From: an uncultured Acetobacteraceae bacterium
GTDB lineage: Bacteria > Pseudomonadota > Alphaproteobacteria > Acetobacterales > Acetobacteraceae
Assembly (NCBI GenBank): GCA_937874445.1
Contig: CALNAL010000344.1
Location: 1 to 5,392 of the forward strand
DNA length: 5,392 nt
Direction of reading: 5' to 3'
In this document: in pieces, positions 5,345-5,392 of the stretch
Numbering within the stretch: the stretch's first letter is position 1
Layout of the letters: each line of letters opens with the position of its first letter
Made by a program: the position numbers and the translations under genes
Notes under the pieces: model-generated
What the model saw: the letters and a program-made list of their open reading frames with translations, nothing else
Database searches by the model: none
Told to the model about the DNA's origin: nothing

Positions 5345-5392
5345 CTGTCTCTTATACACATCTCCGAGCCCACGAGACATGCGCAGATCTCG
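5345..5392 (+). other. Illumina Nextera adapter and index (not genomic)
   Basis: CTGTCTCTTATACACATCT (5345-5363) is the 19-bp Tn5 mosaic end used in Nextera libraries. CCGAGCCCACGAGAC (5364-5378) is the Nextera read-2 adapter arm. ATGCGCAG (5379-5386) sits where the 8-nt i7 index belongs, and ATCTCG (5387-5392) begins the P7 flow-cell sequence. The order is exactly that of adapter read-through, so the contig should be trimmed at 5344. Confidence 0.98.

Noticed and set aside
5345..5363. Tn5-type transposon end
   Set aside because: It is followed by Nextera adapter, index and P7 sequence, so it comes from library preparation.

Overview
The window is GC-rich bacterial chromosome and looks alphaproteobacterial. 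Gene content and the AT-rich intergenic repeat suggest an acetic-acid-bacterium relative (Acetobacteraceae), but this is inference from style, not a database match. The last 48 bases are not genomic: they are Illumina Nextera adapter plus index, so real sequence stops at 5344.

Left part, minus strand (1-1523): a sugar-PTS regulatory module read from high to low coordinates. A weak candidate promoter (about 1515-1523) leads into a ribonucleic antiterminator (RAT, 1474-1503). Its 3' end overlaps a strong intrinsic terminator (1433-1479). Next comes a LicT/BglG-type antiterminator gene (484-1338). After a repeat and a good sigma70-like promoter (343-370) there is a second RAT (275-303) with its own overlapping terminator (244-280). 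This second switch leads into the start of a PTS glucose-type EIIA gene that runs off the left edge (163 to 1). The RNA-binding protein and two matching RNA targets therefore sit together. This predicts positive autoregulation of the antiterminator and antitermination control of the PTS gene.

Middle (1524-4363): a GC-rich spacer of about 240 bp, then an intact plus-strand pepN (aminopeptidase N, M1 family) with all catalytic motifs. It appears unrelated to the PTS module and is transcribed divergently from it.

Right part (4364-5344): a 392-bp spacer begins with a second copy of the 67-bp intergenic repeat and two further strong hairpins. Then follow a small conserved-type protein gene (4756-5013) and the 5' part of a hemolysin III/PAQR-family membrane protein gene. 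The latter has no ATG, GTG or TTG at its expected start. The junction reads ATAA where a classic ATGA stop/start overlap would be expected, so it is either an ATA start, a mutation or a base error near the contig end.
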